64,000 bases of DNA, taken from contig CM052354.1 of assembly GCA_028551475.1 (NCBI GenBank), forward strand, positions 3,021,391-3,085,390, given 5' to 3'. Of this stretch, positions 24,879 through 36,770 are shown in pieces. A program made the translations under genes and the position numbers. Source of the DNA: Casuarina equisetifolia (Eukaryota; Streptophyta; Magnoliopsida; Fagales; Casuarinaceae). Below the pieces are notes generated by a model. The model saw only the letters and a list, made by a program, of their open reading frames with translations. It was not told the origin of the DNA and made no database searches. How positions within the stretch are numbered: position 1 is the stretch's first letter; each line of letters starts with the position of its first letter.

Positions 24879-25293
24879 AACTTTCATTCATTATCAACCT
24901 TTTCTCAACATTAAGCTCCACTAATGTGAAGATAAGTTAGCCATATTTATTTTCGACTTCACAATACTATTTGAGTTGAGTTGGTATTCTTTCTTAACTT
25001 TTTGGTCTTATATAGTACTATTTGAATCTAGCACTCTTTAGTACTTTTTTAAATATATAACAAAAAAAATTTCCTTCCACCTCTCAGTCACTTTAATAAT
25101 CTTTTTCAAGTACTCTTTATTCATTATCAACCTTTTCTCAGCATTAAGTCCCATTAATGTAAAGACAAGTTAGCCTTATATATTTTTTTTCCACTTCACA
25201 ACATTACTCAACTCGTGTTGACATTCCTTCTCCATTTTTTGGTCTTAAAAGTATAACACTATTTTCTTAACATCCTTTACTCATTTTCATTAG

Positions 25294-28200
25294 ATGACAT
25301 AAAAAGTTCCCCTCAGCATTTTTTTTTGAAAGGGTGGAAAAGGAAATCCTTAGCAATGTGACCTACTAATTGGCTTTTAAAGCTCAAAATTAAGGTTTCA
25401 AAAATCAAAGAGGTGCTTCTGGATGCAGGGGAGATATAAGCTAAGGATATTGAAGTTTATCATTGTCTTAAAAAATGATGTCTTGTCTTATGTGGATCAC
25501 TTCCTAAATGTTATTTCCATAGAAGCTAGACAAGGAGAGTTAATGATCCAAAATAAGAAGGCAAAAAAAGTACTCATATTATTTTTTAAATAAATGCAAT
25601 TTATCTATAATGTTATAATGACCAATAAGATGAAGGCTATTAAAGGGGTGTTAGGTCCTACTCATTTTGTGTGAAAAATTTTGAATTTGTTGAGAGTCAT
25701 GGCAATATCACAAACTAAATTACCAGGAGTTATTTTGTTATGTGTGAGGAAGAGGTTATTGGACAAGAGATTGATAAGAAGGGAGTTGTTAACAAATTGC
25801 TAGGCACTAATGATGAAAAGAATGTGTCAGTCCTTCCCATTGTTGGCAAAGGTGGTTTGGAAAAAAATATAATAGCTTAGTATATATTTTATAATTAGAA
25901 ATCCAAAACCATTTTGAATTAAGAATTTAGGTGGAGATCTTTCATTTGATTAATGTAAAAAATATTGCTGAAAACATATTAAAGTACAAAAAAAGGAAAA
26001 ATTAGAACCTCTTGAAATAAATGCATTAAGTAGTCATTTTAAAGAAATGATTGACAAAAAGAAATTCTTACATGTGTTAGATGATGTGTGGAATGAAGAT
26101 GCTATTGATCTTGAATATAGTAAACAATGGTTTAACTTGAAAGAATAATGATAGGCTACACCATAGATAGTAGGATATTAGTAACTACACATAATAATAT
26201 GGTGATGGGCCATATAGAAATCCCACATGTATTAAATCAATTAGGGGATGTAGATTGAAGAAATTTATTTATGTAAGTGATTTTTTTGAATTAAAAAAAT
26301 TCACATTTCTAAGATTTGAAGAAATAGTAATGGATATTATAAAAAATTCTGCTGGTTTCCTTTTAGCATTGAACACAATGAGAAGGATATTATGTCTTAG
26401 ACATTTTTAGTGTTATTTGTGGGGTTTTGTAGATAATGAACTTTCATAGAAAAGAAAAGAAAGATATAGTATTTCAATAATTTTGAAGAGCCATTATAAT
26501 GAATTTCCTCAATCATTGAGGTATTGTTTTGTTTATTGTAGTTTATTTCCAAAAAACTATCAAGTTTAATGTATCAACATTGATTAGTCTTTGGTTAATA
26601 CAAAGGTTTATCCACCAATATTTAAAGATGTTGGTTATAATTATTTTAGGTATTTATTTTGGAGCTCATTGTTTTGGCAGGTAGTGTTAGATTAGTTTAA
26701 TATTGAAATTAGATGCCTAATACAAAAGTTGGTTCTTGAACTTGCTCTGTCATTGGTAAAAGAATTGATATGGAGTCATAAGGAGATAATCACTAATGAG
26801 AGTACTCATCGTGGAAAACTTTATTTAACTATGTGATAAACTTTATCATAAAAGAATAAGATTCAAACATTTCTTTGTCTTGGTGTTAATAAGTACTTTA
26901 GTAATAAGATTGATTATGAAGAGATTTTTTTCAAGTTCCAAGCTTTTGTATATATTAGAACTATGAGATAAAGAGCTTAGATGTTTTTCATGCTCTACTA
27001 ATAAGCTGAAGCATTTAAGACACCTTAATCTCTTTAATGATAATAAAATTGTCAAGTTGCTTGATTCCATAGTTGAGGTATACAATTCATGGACCCTAAT
27101 ATTTTATGGTTATTTGTCATTTGAAGAATTACCAAGAGATATTAGAAAATTAGTCAAACTTAATCATCTTAAGATTAATGATTGTTAGGAATTGAGGCAT
27201 ATGACAAAATGATGGGGACAATTAATTAAACTTTACACTTTGTCAATGTTTGTGATTAAGTATTCTTGTTTGAAGAATGTTGATAGGCTAAATGAATTAA
27301 GTTAGTTAAGTAACTTTAAATGACATTTGCACTCTCAATATCTAAATTGTGCAAAAAGTGCTGTGTCAAGATATAAGGTTGCTAATTTAAAGGAGAAATC
27401 AAGGCTTTGTGCTTTAAATTTAAATTGAAGTTTTAAAGGTAGTAGAAATGATTCTAACATTATCTACGATAAGGAAGAGGAGGAGGATAACTTGTTATTG
27501 GAGAACTTGCAATCGCACTAAAACTTAAGACAACTATGCTTAAAGGGTTGCTGGGGTTCAGGGGTTCCGAAATGAATTCACATGCTAACATATCTCATTG
27601 AATTGAAATTATTATGGTATTATTATTGTGTAAATTGTCTTCTCTTAAATGTTTTTGACTTTGGAATATGGATGTTCTAGAATACATATTAGATTTGATT
27701 AAAGAAATGAATCCTCTTCTTCATTGACATTAGCTATATTTTTTGAATTATTGGAAAAAATCTTACTAAGTAAATGCCCTAATCTTAAAAGATGATAGAG
27801 GGATAACAAGTTTGATGATAGAATGTTGCAATAAATAAAAACCACTAAATTTGTAATCAATAAAAATATAAGGTTACTAATTTAAAGGAGAAATCAAGGT
27901 TTTGTGTTTTAGACTTAAACTGGAGTTTTGAAGGTGATAGAAATGATTCTAACATTATCCAAGTTAAGGAAGAGAATGAAGATAATTTCTTATTGGAGAA
28001 CTTGTAGTTGCACTAAAACTTAAGACAACTTTGCTTAAAGGGCTACTGGGGTTCAAAGGTTCCAAAATAGATTATCATGCTAACATGCCTCTGAATTAAA
28101 ATTATTATGGTACTACTATTAAGTAAATTTTATTCTCTTAAATGTCTTTGATTTAGGAATAAAGATGTTTTAGAATACATATCAAATTTTGATTATAGAA

Positions 28201-29250
28201 ATAAGCTCTTTTCTTCATTAACTTTGGTCATATTTTTTGAATCATTGGAAAAATTTGACCAAACAAATATCGTAGTCTTAAAAGGTGATAGAGGGATAAC
28301 AAGTCTCATGATAGAAAGTGGCAATCAATAAAAATCTCTTTCCTCATACATAGAACATTTCATAATACTTGAACAGCCTCATATAAAATTTTACTCACAA
28401 TTTGAGATAATTAATACTAAGGTTATGATGCAATGAAGGCTTTCAAAGGCTCCTTTCTCTTTCCACTACAATAAACAATGATGAATATATCAATACCTAT
28501 TTTCTCAAGATTGAAGTGTCTAAAATTAAATTTAGGTAAGGAATTAGAAGTTCTACTAAAAGAGTAGCTATAAAACTTTAGACTTAAGTTGTCATCAATT
28601 AAAATTACTCTCTTTAAGCATAAAATATCTCACAACACTTAAACACCTGGATTTAAGATTCTACTCACAACTTGGGATAACCATTGATGAGGATGTGATG
28701 TAAATAATGGCAAATACTTCAATATCTTATATTTCAAAATTAGAACATCAAGAATTATAATCAATTAGGAACTATATGTTTTATCAGAGGAGTGACTATA
28801 AAATATCAGCACTTTTTAGACTTTGAAGATAAGAAGTTGCGATCAATTTAAATTTTTCTCCCTAGACATAGATTATCTTATAGCACTTGAACACCTTAAT
28901 TTAAGATTGTGCTCACAACTTGAGATAATTGATTATATAATGAAATGCAATGGAAAGGCTTTGAAAGCTTCTTTTCTCTTTCCTTTAAAGATATTCCAAA
29001 GTTGATGCCTCTTCCATCTTAACTTGAATAAGTGACCACTTTATAAAATTTGGAAATTTTATATTGAAACTTTTTGACAATTAAATCATAGTGGATCTAT
29101 GATAGTGAGTCACTAGAAAGGTTTAAAATTATTCATTTCTTTGCATGACATCCTTACCTAAGAGGGTGTGTAGGAAAATTTTGTTTGAGGATACTAAAGA
29201 TTAAGAAATGTGCTGTCTAATTTCAAAGATAAGAGTAGTAGATGAGTGAG
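25294..29250 (+). pseudogene. Relic 5: full-length CC-NB-LRR pseudogene
   Basis: The leader (24879-25293) is partly doubled (ATTAAG...ACTAATGT blocks at about 24910 and 25145), a feature shared with relic 10. The CC region lacks the ISLLLGVKGE segment. P-loop near 25845-25870 reads GKGGLEKN instead of GKGGLGKT; kinase-2 is intact (KKFLHVLDDVWNED, near 26058-26100). The winged helix (about 26470-26800) and LRR follow with many stops. Inside the LRR about 490 bp is tandemly duplicated (about 27370-27830 and 27862-28320), followed by further LRR modules to about 29190. Confidence 0.87.
27370..28320 (+). repeat. Internal tandem duplication of about 490 bp in relic 5
   Basis: The stretch starting ATATAAGGTTGCTAATTT at about 27370 recurs at about 27862 with the same order of landmarks (GGAGAAATCAAGG, GAAATGATTCTAACATTATC, TTGGAGAACTTG, GATGTT(C/T)TAGAATACATAT). 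Confidence 0.8.
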
Positions 29251-30190
29251 AATTGACTCAAGATTTCCCAAATATAATAATCAATCATTTCATCTTAACT
29301 AACCATAGGAATTGAAGTAGCACATTTTTACACCTTGTTTCATAATTTTTTTCTCTCTCTCTACATCTCTTGATTGGTAAATTTTATGGTATAGAAATAG
29401 CTAAAAGTAAGGAAGAAACATGATATTGGAATTTGAACAAGATTACTCACTTCCTAAAGTTATGCTTAATGCTTAAAGTTGCATCATTAAAAATAAAATT
29501 CCTAGGACCATGCATCTTTACTATATTACACTTTGTTTATCCTAATTCCTCATAAAATTGAAATTCTCACGATCATTATTAGAGGAGTCAATTAGGAGAC
29601 TTGGTTTGTGGCCTAAACAAATTGATGAATAATTGATTGAAGTACCTAATGAATTAATTAGTAAATCCAACTCTTATCTAGTTTAATCATATCTAGAGTC
29701 TTAAACAAATTCAAATCTTATTTAACTCAATCCTATTTAGAGTCCTAGGTAAATCCAAATCTTATTTAGCTAAATCCTATCTAGAGTCTTAGGAAAATTC
29801 ATCCTTATATTAGATTGACTTAAATCCCTACATAATCATGTGTTGTAATAAGTTCTTTTTAAAAAAAATTGAAATAGAATTTATTTTTTAGCTTGTAGGA
29901 TTTTTTATTTTTATTTTTATGGTTTAGAAAATTGCAACCACAGGTTTCTTAATTATTACCTTTACCTTTTTATTTTATTTTTTATTTTCCATTTTTAAAG
30001 TAGTAAAGCCAGTCCGTAGCATTCATGTTCCTTTCTATAATAATTTGTTATATTTTTGGTTCATTTTATCGTATGGCCACATGTTTGCTTCCTCGAGTTA
30101 CATAGATTATTCTGTCAATAGAATTTTACATTTTCAATGTGGTGAATGCTAACATTTCCTTTCTGCAAATGACATAATTTGAGATTTACA
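29251..30190. other. 3' flank of relic 5 and AT-rich spacer
   Basis: The first 600 bases are the shared CNL 3' flank. The remainder is AT-rich without recognised content. Most of it (about 29650-30240) is missing from block B, where the flank joins the ATT microsatellite directly near 45970. Confidence 0.6.
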
Positions 30191-30191
30191 T

Positions 30192-30335
30192 GCTTATCAT
30201 TGTTATTATCATCATTATTATCATTATTGTAATCATCATTATTTTCAGTCATTATTATTGTTGTTGTTGCTATTATTATCATTATTATTATTATTATTAG
30301 TGAAATCATTATCATTATCATTGTTATGATATATG
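30192..30335. repeat. ATT/ATC trinucleotide microsatellite
   Basis: Imperfect array of TTA, TCA and TTG triplets about 140 bp long. A shorter relative sits at about 45968-46030 in block B. Confidence 0.9.
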
Positions 30336-30834
30336 CATATTTATTATTATTTTTTTTATAGATTTAAGAACCTTTTATGTTATGCATACTCACCATGCCT
30401 TAATATGTGTTCATTGTTTTTCAGTTCAGGCGCTGAACTGCTGGACTGGTTCACGCGGGCTGGGTTGGTTTTTTCACAAGTTGGACTGCATCTACGGGCT
30501 GCATTGCTACTTTAGAATAGATAGCTTGGCCCACAAAAAAATAATGATAGGATTATAGAATTATTGCATGTTAATTAACTTAACTAATCATCATAAAAAA
30601 TATATTACTTCAAATAGCCCAATAATTTCTCGAGGGGACCCTTGACTTAGTGGTGTTCTCTAAGCCAAATCTTGACTGACAATCTCACCAATCATGGGTT
30701 TCAAATTCCTTTTAAACGTAAAATTATTTTTTATATATAATATTAAAGTTCAAATTCAAATCTCTCATTCTTATAAACCAAAAATTCCCATGTTATTTTC
30801 ACACTAAGGACAAACAGAATCGGACAATAATCAC

Positions 30835-30998
30835 TTTGTTATCAACCCCACGTTGCATATAGAACCCAGCAGCCCACACCTGTTGAGAATTCCACAGTCC
30901 TGGCAGTCACACCCCCATATTCCTAACAAATCTCGTCCGATTGGAACCTTAGTGTGCCACCGGGGACTGCCTACGTGGAGTCTCACTGCCAATTACGA
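30835..30998. repeat. 160-bp direct repeat, left copy
   Basis: Starts TGTTATCAACCCCACGTTGC and ends TGCCAATTA; its partner is at 31877-32036. Block B has only the left copy, at about 46630-46782. Confidence 0.8.
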
Positions 30999-31876
30999 AA
31001 AACCGACTAATATCTCCTCGTCTCCGGGCCTTCGGCCATGATGAGAAGAAAACACGGATATTGCAGTTGGGCCCAACACAATATTGGCGAGCCGCATCCC
31101 AATTGGTCGCAGTCACGTTGGGCTGTAACGGAGTTTAACTCTCCACCCCGAAACGTTCGGTCCTAAACAAAGCGCCCCTATGATGAAACTTGGGACCCAC
31201 ATGATTCAAGCTCGGGTAAATATTAATCTTTATAAAACCTTAGAATATTAGGTTGAAGGTCAATTCTCACACTTAATGTGAAATAATATATACCTTTAAC
31301 ACTATTTTCATGCATATATTGATACAAGTATTACACATACGGAGAAGTCAATTTGAGAGCATGGGAGATTACAAAGCAAAAGGTTTATAAATTCTTAAGG
31401 GGTGGAAGGCTTATAAATGGACATTTGAATTGTCCCGGAATAAATGTAGAATAAAAAAAACACATAATTATTTAAGTAAAAACCACAAGTTCCTTAAATC
31501 AGTTTAGACAAACTTTGCGAGCTACCGACACTCATTATACTAATTAAATTTGTTCTGCGTATCTACCCTATTAACTATATGTCACATGCCTCAGGGTTAC
31601 TGATTTGGGCAACGGGGAGGTCGTGCAGTTTCAAGTGCTAACAACATCTTCGCGTACGGAGGAGATTAGCCCCAAGGGGCCCTGCCTCACACCCGAAGCC
31701 CAACAGGGAAATAGTGTGGTTCCAAACGCTGGGAACAACTTCATATAGCCCAGATTTAGCAAAAGGGCCTGTTGGAGCTCTTCTATTAACAAAACCTAGT
31801 TGCCTTCGGGATCTATCAATCTGCACTCCTAATCAATTCCGGAATACAAATAGGACCCATATGCAATTGATCATAT

Positions 31877-32036
31877 TTGTTATTAACCCCACCTTGCACA
31901 TAGAACCCAGCAGCCCTCATCGATTGAGAAATCCAGTCTTGGCAACCACACCCCCATTAGGTTCCTTACAAATATCGTCGTTCGGGAACGTTAACTGTGT
32001 CAGCAGGGACCGCCTACGTGGACTCTCCTGCCAATT
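31877..32036. repeat. 160-bp direct repeat, right copy
   Basis: Starts TGTTATTAACCCCACCTTGC and ends TGCCAATTA, with several substitutions and small indels against the left copy. Confidence 0.8.
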
Positions 32037-32040
32037 ATTT

Positions 32041-32879
32041 TTAGATAATGTTAAAAATAAAAGATATCAATTTTCCATAGAATGCCTAGGTTCTCTTCTT
32101 TTTATACCTGAAAAACATTTCACGTACATGTCCAAAATTTGCGAAAAATGATGTGAAAGCAAAGGACAAGATAGATTGAGATAATAAGGAAACTTGCATA
32201 GGAAAAGAAAATAGGGAAGAAGGGACACAAAAGAGTATAGGAAAATAAAAAAAAATAATTCAAGAGAATACAAAAATATGCAAAAAGAAGAAGGAAAAAA
32301 GAAAGAAAGGAAAGAAAAAAGATACATGAAAAAGAAGGGGTAATTATCGTCTATGTCGGACTGGGTCCCACCTACACATGTGAGGGTGCGGACTGTCGGT
32401 TCCTCCTGCGTAAGTGCTGGGCAAACACTCAAAAACATATTTTTGAATTACCTATGTCTCAAAAACATGTTTCTATATGGCATGAACATTGAAAATATTT
32501 TAGAAAATTGCTTTTACTTGCAAACATAATAAGTAACCTACGTTTGCAAGATAAGTATAAAGACAAAGTGAAAAAGAAAAAAAGTAAGAGAATTCAAGAA
32601 CATGACTAAAATAAGAAAAGAAAAAAGGAAATAATAATATAGTATTTTCACAAGAAAAAAGGAATAAAGGAAAACACACATAAAAGGGAAAGAATTAAAA
32701 ATAAAAAAAGATATGAAATAAGAAAGAAGAAATAAATTATTTAATTCTTTATAAATTATCCTTGGCATAAATTTAGAGGTACTCTAAATCATTGTTTCAT
32801 ATGGTAAAGTAGAAGTTTTTACAACAAACTTATATTTTGATCTTTTAAAAGGGCTAAAACATTTGTGTAATTATGTACT
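32041..32879. other. Polypurine-biased spacer
   Basis: Two long stretches (about 32195-32340 and 32560-32745) are almost entirely A and G on the plus strand. Between them lies a GC-richer patch (32345-32440) of unknown origin. Minus-strand open frames here encode only Phe/Leu/Ser-rich low-complexity sequence and are not credible genes. Confidence 0.55.
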
Positions 32880-34865
32880 CTAATTCATCCATCAGTTAGT
32901 GATAGAAATGATGGTAACATTATTTAGGATAAGGAAGAGAAGGAAGATGCTTTATCATTAGAGAACTTGAAATTACACTAAAAGCCAAGACAACTTTACT
33001 TAAAGGGCTACCTGGGTTCAAAGGTTCCAAAATGGATTCCCACTTTAACATGTCTCATTGAATTAAAATAATAATTGTACCACCATTAAGTAAATTGTCT
33101 TCTTTTAAACATCTTTGGGTTTGGAATATAGATGTTCTTGAATACACATTAGATTTTAGTTATAGAAATCAACTCTTTTCATCATCAATGTTAAATGTAT
33201 TTTTCAAATTATTGGAGAAAATTTAGCTAAGTGATTGCCTCATCTCAAAAGGTGGTGGAGGAATTACAAGTTTGATGATAGAAAGTTGTGATTAATAAAA
33301 ATCACTTTTCCCAAACATAGAACAAATTGCAATGCTTGAACACCTCGATCTAAGATTTTGCTCACAACTTAAGATAACTAAGGCTAGGGATAAGATGCAA
33401 TGGAAGGCCTTCAAAGCCTTTTTTCTCCTTCTACAATATAAAATGATGAATATATTAATACCTTCTTTTTGAAATTGAAACATGTATAATTACATTTAGG
33501 TAAGGAACTTGAAGTTTTACCAGAGGAGTGATTGTAAAACTTTAGAGCTCTTAAAACTAATGTTAAGAAGTTGTGACCAATTATAATTGCTCTCCTTAAC
33601 ACCTTGATCTAAGATTATACTCACAATTTGAAATAACTACAATAGACAATGATGAATACATTAATACCTCGTTTTTCAAAATTAAAGCATCGAGAATTAC
33701 ATTTAGTTAAGGAATTAGAAATTCTACTAGAAAAGTGGTTGTAAAACTTTAGCACTCTTAAAACTAATAGTAGAAAGTTGTGATTGATTAAAATTGCTCT
33801 CCTTGAGCAAATAACATCTCTCGACACTTGAGCACCTTGATCTAAGATTCTGCTCACAACTTGATATAACTAATGGTAAGGATATGATGCAATGAAGAGG
33901 CCTTTAAACCCTTATTTCTATTTTCACTACAACAAAAAAATGATGAATACTTTATTACCTCATTTCTTAAAATTGGAGCATCATCAATTACATTAAGTTA
34001 AGGAATTTGAAGTTTAACTAGAGAAATGATTGTAAACTATCAATGCTTTTTGGACTTTGATGATAAGAAGTTGCGATTAATTTAAATTGTTTTCCTCAGG
34101 CATAGAATATCTCACAGCACTTAAGCATCTCAATTTAAGATTTTGTTGACAACTTAAGATAGCTAATGATAAGGATAAGATGCAATGGGAAAGCCTTCAA
34201 AGTCTCCTTTCTTTTTCTAGTACAACACACAATGATGAATTTATCAATACTTCGTCTCCCAAAATTGGAATGTCAAGAATTATATATAATTAAGGAATTA
34301 GATGTTCTATTAGAGGAGTGGTTGTAAAATTTCAATACTCTTAAAACTAAGGATATAAAGTTGTGATCAATTAAAAATGCTCACCTTGGGCATGTAACAT
34401 CTTCCAGCACTTGAACAACTTGATTTATGATTCTACATATAACTTGGGATAGCTAGTGACAAGGATGGGATGCAATGGAAAGGCCTTCAAAGCGTCATTT
34501 CTCTTTCCATTACAATAGAAAATGATGAATATATCAATACCTCATCTTTCAAAATTGAAATGTCTACAATTACATTTAGTTAAGGAATTAGAAGTTTTAC
34601 AAGAAAACTAGCTATAAAATCTTAGCACCTTTTAGAATTTGACGATAAAAAGTTGCAATCAATTTAAATCACTTTCCTCAAGCATAGAACATTACACAAC
34701 ACTTGAGCTCTTTGATTTAACATTATGTTTAGAACTTAAGACAATTAATGATGAGGATGGGACGCAATGGAAATGATGAATACATTAATACCTTGTCTCT
34801 CAAAATTGGAGCATTGAAAGTTAGCTTCAGTTAAGGAATAAGAAATTCTATTAGAGAAGTGGCTA
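32880..34865 (+). pseudogene. Relic 6: LRR-only CNL fragment with amplified LRR modules
   Basis: Begins inside the LRR region (AGAAATGATGGTAACATTAT, then GGATAAGGAAGAGAAGG) with no leader, CC or NB-ARC. It is dominated by about six tandem copies of an LRR module whose marker (CACTTGAACACCTCGATTTAAGATT and variants) falls near 33334, 33601, 33826, 34119, 34408 and 34700; complete copies are 289-293 bp. In consensus the module reads LEHLDLRFCSQLEI...DGMQWK, then LQNLSTLKTL. Stops and frameshifts throughout. Its right end is cut by the element at 34866. Confidence 0.82.
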
Positions 34866-34962
34866 TAAAACCCAAACCTAATTACTCCTAACAAAATAGT
34901 AGTTTCAGCATCTCGTAGAGACAAATCATTATTTACTATAATCCAAAGGATAAAATGCAAAC
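34866..34962 (+). repeat. Left inverted terminal repeat
   Basis: Pairs with about 36624-36715. Only scattered mismatches, mostly transitions. Confidence 0.8.
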
Positions 34963-35243
34963 CTAATTGCTTAGTGCCTTCTAGCAATAAAAAAACAAAA
35001 GATGTTATTGAGAAAATTGTACTTACAATAGAAATCATGCTTTAGAGAGTATTCTTTTGATGTGCCTTACCCATAGTGTTCTAAAGGACATCAATGTGCT
35101 TCTTCATCTTCTCATTCATAACATTCTTAGAGGACATCAATGTGCTTTGTCATCTCCCTATCCATAACGTTTTGGAGGACATGAATATGCTTTTTCATCT
35201 CCACCATCTTCTTCACATACTCTACCTTCTATTCCTCTATCTT

Positions 35244-36023
35244 CTATTTTGTATACTTTACCTTCTGCTCTATATACTCTATCTTATGCTTCGTATACTT
35301 TACCTTATGCTCCACCTTTTGCTCCTCAATAGTCACCTCTTCCCTATGATCTTGAGCTAATACTTTTTTAACGCACAAATCATCAAATTCTCGATATAAG
35401 TCAATAAAGATTTTTATGAAAAAATCATTTGTTTTCTCCAAAAGCTCTATGTAATTTTTCATGGACTTATTTCTCCCAGTCAGATTCTCACGGTCAGTTC
35501 TCATCTTCCTAAACTCGTTCATACTTTGTTTAATCCTTCTTTCATTCTTTACAACTACTTCATCAAATTGTTTATTCTCCTTTGCAACCAACTTTTCAAT
35601 TTTAGTTTTCACCAAGTCAATCCTCATCCTCAAATTCCCCTTAACCAATTTTTTCTCACCTGGCAACTCTTCCAATCTCACTTTCAGTTCATCAATCTCT
35701 TTCCTAGATTCACTTTCCCTTTTCCCCATATCAACTAACATTCCCCTCCATTCATGAACATCATTGGTAAGCCTATTAGTCTTAATCTTGAGTAAATCCC
35801 TTTCTTTGCATACCTAAGCCAGCCTAGTACTTTCAATCTCAAAATTACTCTTTAGTTCCTTGATTTGCTTCTTCAAGACCCTAAGCTCAACCTCTTTTTC
35901 CTCTTTCATTTTCTTAAGCCAAATAGTCAAATCAACCATCCAATCCTTCTAATTAGTAAGAATCATAATATCCTCCACCTCTATCCTAAATCTCTCCCTA
36001 AAAATCTTAGTCAACCTGGCCAT
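35244..36023 (-). pseudogene. Coiled-coil protein relic inside the inverted-repeat element
   Basis: The 165-codon frame 35741-35244 extends upstream in the same frame to an ATG at 36023 (MARLTKIFRERF...) if two TAG codons are read through, giving about 245 residues up to ...LAQDHREE. Both stops look like C-to-T or G-to-A changes. The protein is Lys/Glu-rich with long heptad-like stretches (KIEKLVAKENKQFDEVVVKN) and has no recognised catalytic domain. Beyond about 35350 it turns into a low-complexity repeat (KVKYTK, IEYIEQ) and is probably non-genic. No family assigned. A coiled-coil reading is supported; a transposase is not. Confidence 0.55.
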
Positions 36024-36623
36024 TATTTACTCCTTCTACTCCTCCCTTTCAAAGAGAGTCACATCCTTTCCTTTCCAGAGAGAGTCACACCAGCCTCCAA
36101 AGCATCATCGGCCTTTTCCAAGGACTCAACCTTCTCTTTACCCTTAGAGCATTCTCCAAGAAGCAACAAATGTTTGGCATGGTGAGTTTGGCTATGGTGA
36201 GGGGCTTCTTCAGCTTAAGATACCATTTTCACTTTTAAAAGCTACGAGGAAAATCAATATGGAAATATGGATGGGGAGTCCTTCTTTTGCTTTGTGTCTG
36301 TCTGTTTGGGTTTTTAGACAGCAAGAGAAAACTTTAGACAGGAGAGCAGAGGAGAGGGCGTGCTTGTGATTGTGTTTGTTTGTGTTTTGGAATTTAAAAG
36401 TTGCATAAGTTCTCACTATGAATGATCCTTCCACGTGGTGGGAGAAATCGATCTAGAAAGCAAGCTCATTTAGCCCTTGGATTCGAACCATTTCATATGG
36501 TAGCCTTTAGATTTTACAACATCAAATTACTAAGCATTATAATGTCAAATATGGAGACAATTGATAAGAAGAATGGAACGATTTAGCCTAGCTAATTCTG
36601 GAAAATTCAATTTGTGTCCTTCA

Positions 36624-36715
36624 ACAATTATCTTTTGGATTACAATAAATAATGGTTTGTCTCTACGAGATGCTAAAACTACTATTTTGTTGGGAGCAAT
36701 TAGGTTTGGGTTTTA
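36624..36715 (-). repeat. Right inverted terminal repeat
   Basis: Reverse complement of the left repeat, ending GGGTTTTAT. Confidence 0.8.
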
Positions 36716-36770
36716 TCTTTTGGATTACTCATTGTTAACCTTTCTCAGCACCTTTTACTCCTTTCATTAG

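Larger units (their letters stand above)
30422..32040. mobile_element. GC-rich non-coding repeat element, copy A
   Basis: Sharply bounded GC-richer DNA nearly identical to 46218-47660. Landmarks: CACGCGGGCTGGGTTGG near the left end, CACCGGGGACTGCCTACGTGG, a CCCCGAAACGTTCGGTCC block and AGGGGCCCTGCCTCACACCC. A 160-bp part at about 30835-30998 recurs as a diverged direct copy at about 31877-32036 (ATAGAACCCAGCAGCCC; both end TGCCAATTA). No open frame encodes a recognised protein. It may be a non-autonomous LTR or LARD-type element with 160-bp repeats, or promoter/UTR DNA of another gene carried along; the class is undecided. Confidence 0.7.
34866..36718 (-). mobile_element. 1.85-kb element with inverted terminal repeats and internal coiled-coil ORF
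   Basis: The left end (ATAAAACCCAAACCTAATT...) recurs inverted at the right end (...AATTAGGTTTGGGTTTTAT). Homology extends about 90 bp inward through TAGCATCTCGTAGAGACAAA-type sequence with few mismatches. The terminal sequence is also partly repeated in direct order just inside the left end (AATCCAAAGGATAAAATGCA, then AACCTAATTGC). No matching target duplication was found; the left flank is CNL LRR and the right flank is CNL leader, so the element sits at a rearrangement junction. Only the coiled-coil relic is encoded, so it is a non-autonomous DNA transposon or foldback element, possibly carrying captured host sequence. Confidence 0.65.

Noticed and set aside
30115-30321. 68-codon Ile/Met/Asn-rich minus-strand frame
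   Set aside because: Translation of the ATT/ATC microsatellite.
31714-32438. Open frames of 145 and 123 codons at the right end of GC-rich copy A
   Set aside because: They are not conserved in frame in copy B, contain no domain, and the minus-strand one is mostly a translation of the polypurine tract.
33334-34770. Regular 290-bp spacing suggesting a CRISPR-like or satellite array
   Set aside because: The repeat is coding LRR sequence with no short repeat-spacer structure, and this is plant nuclear DNA.
36470-36500. tRNA-like TTCGAACC context
   Set aside because: No acceptor stem, D-arm or anticodon arm could be fitted around it.
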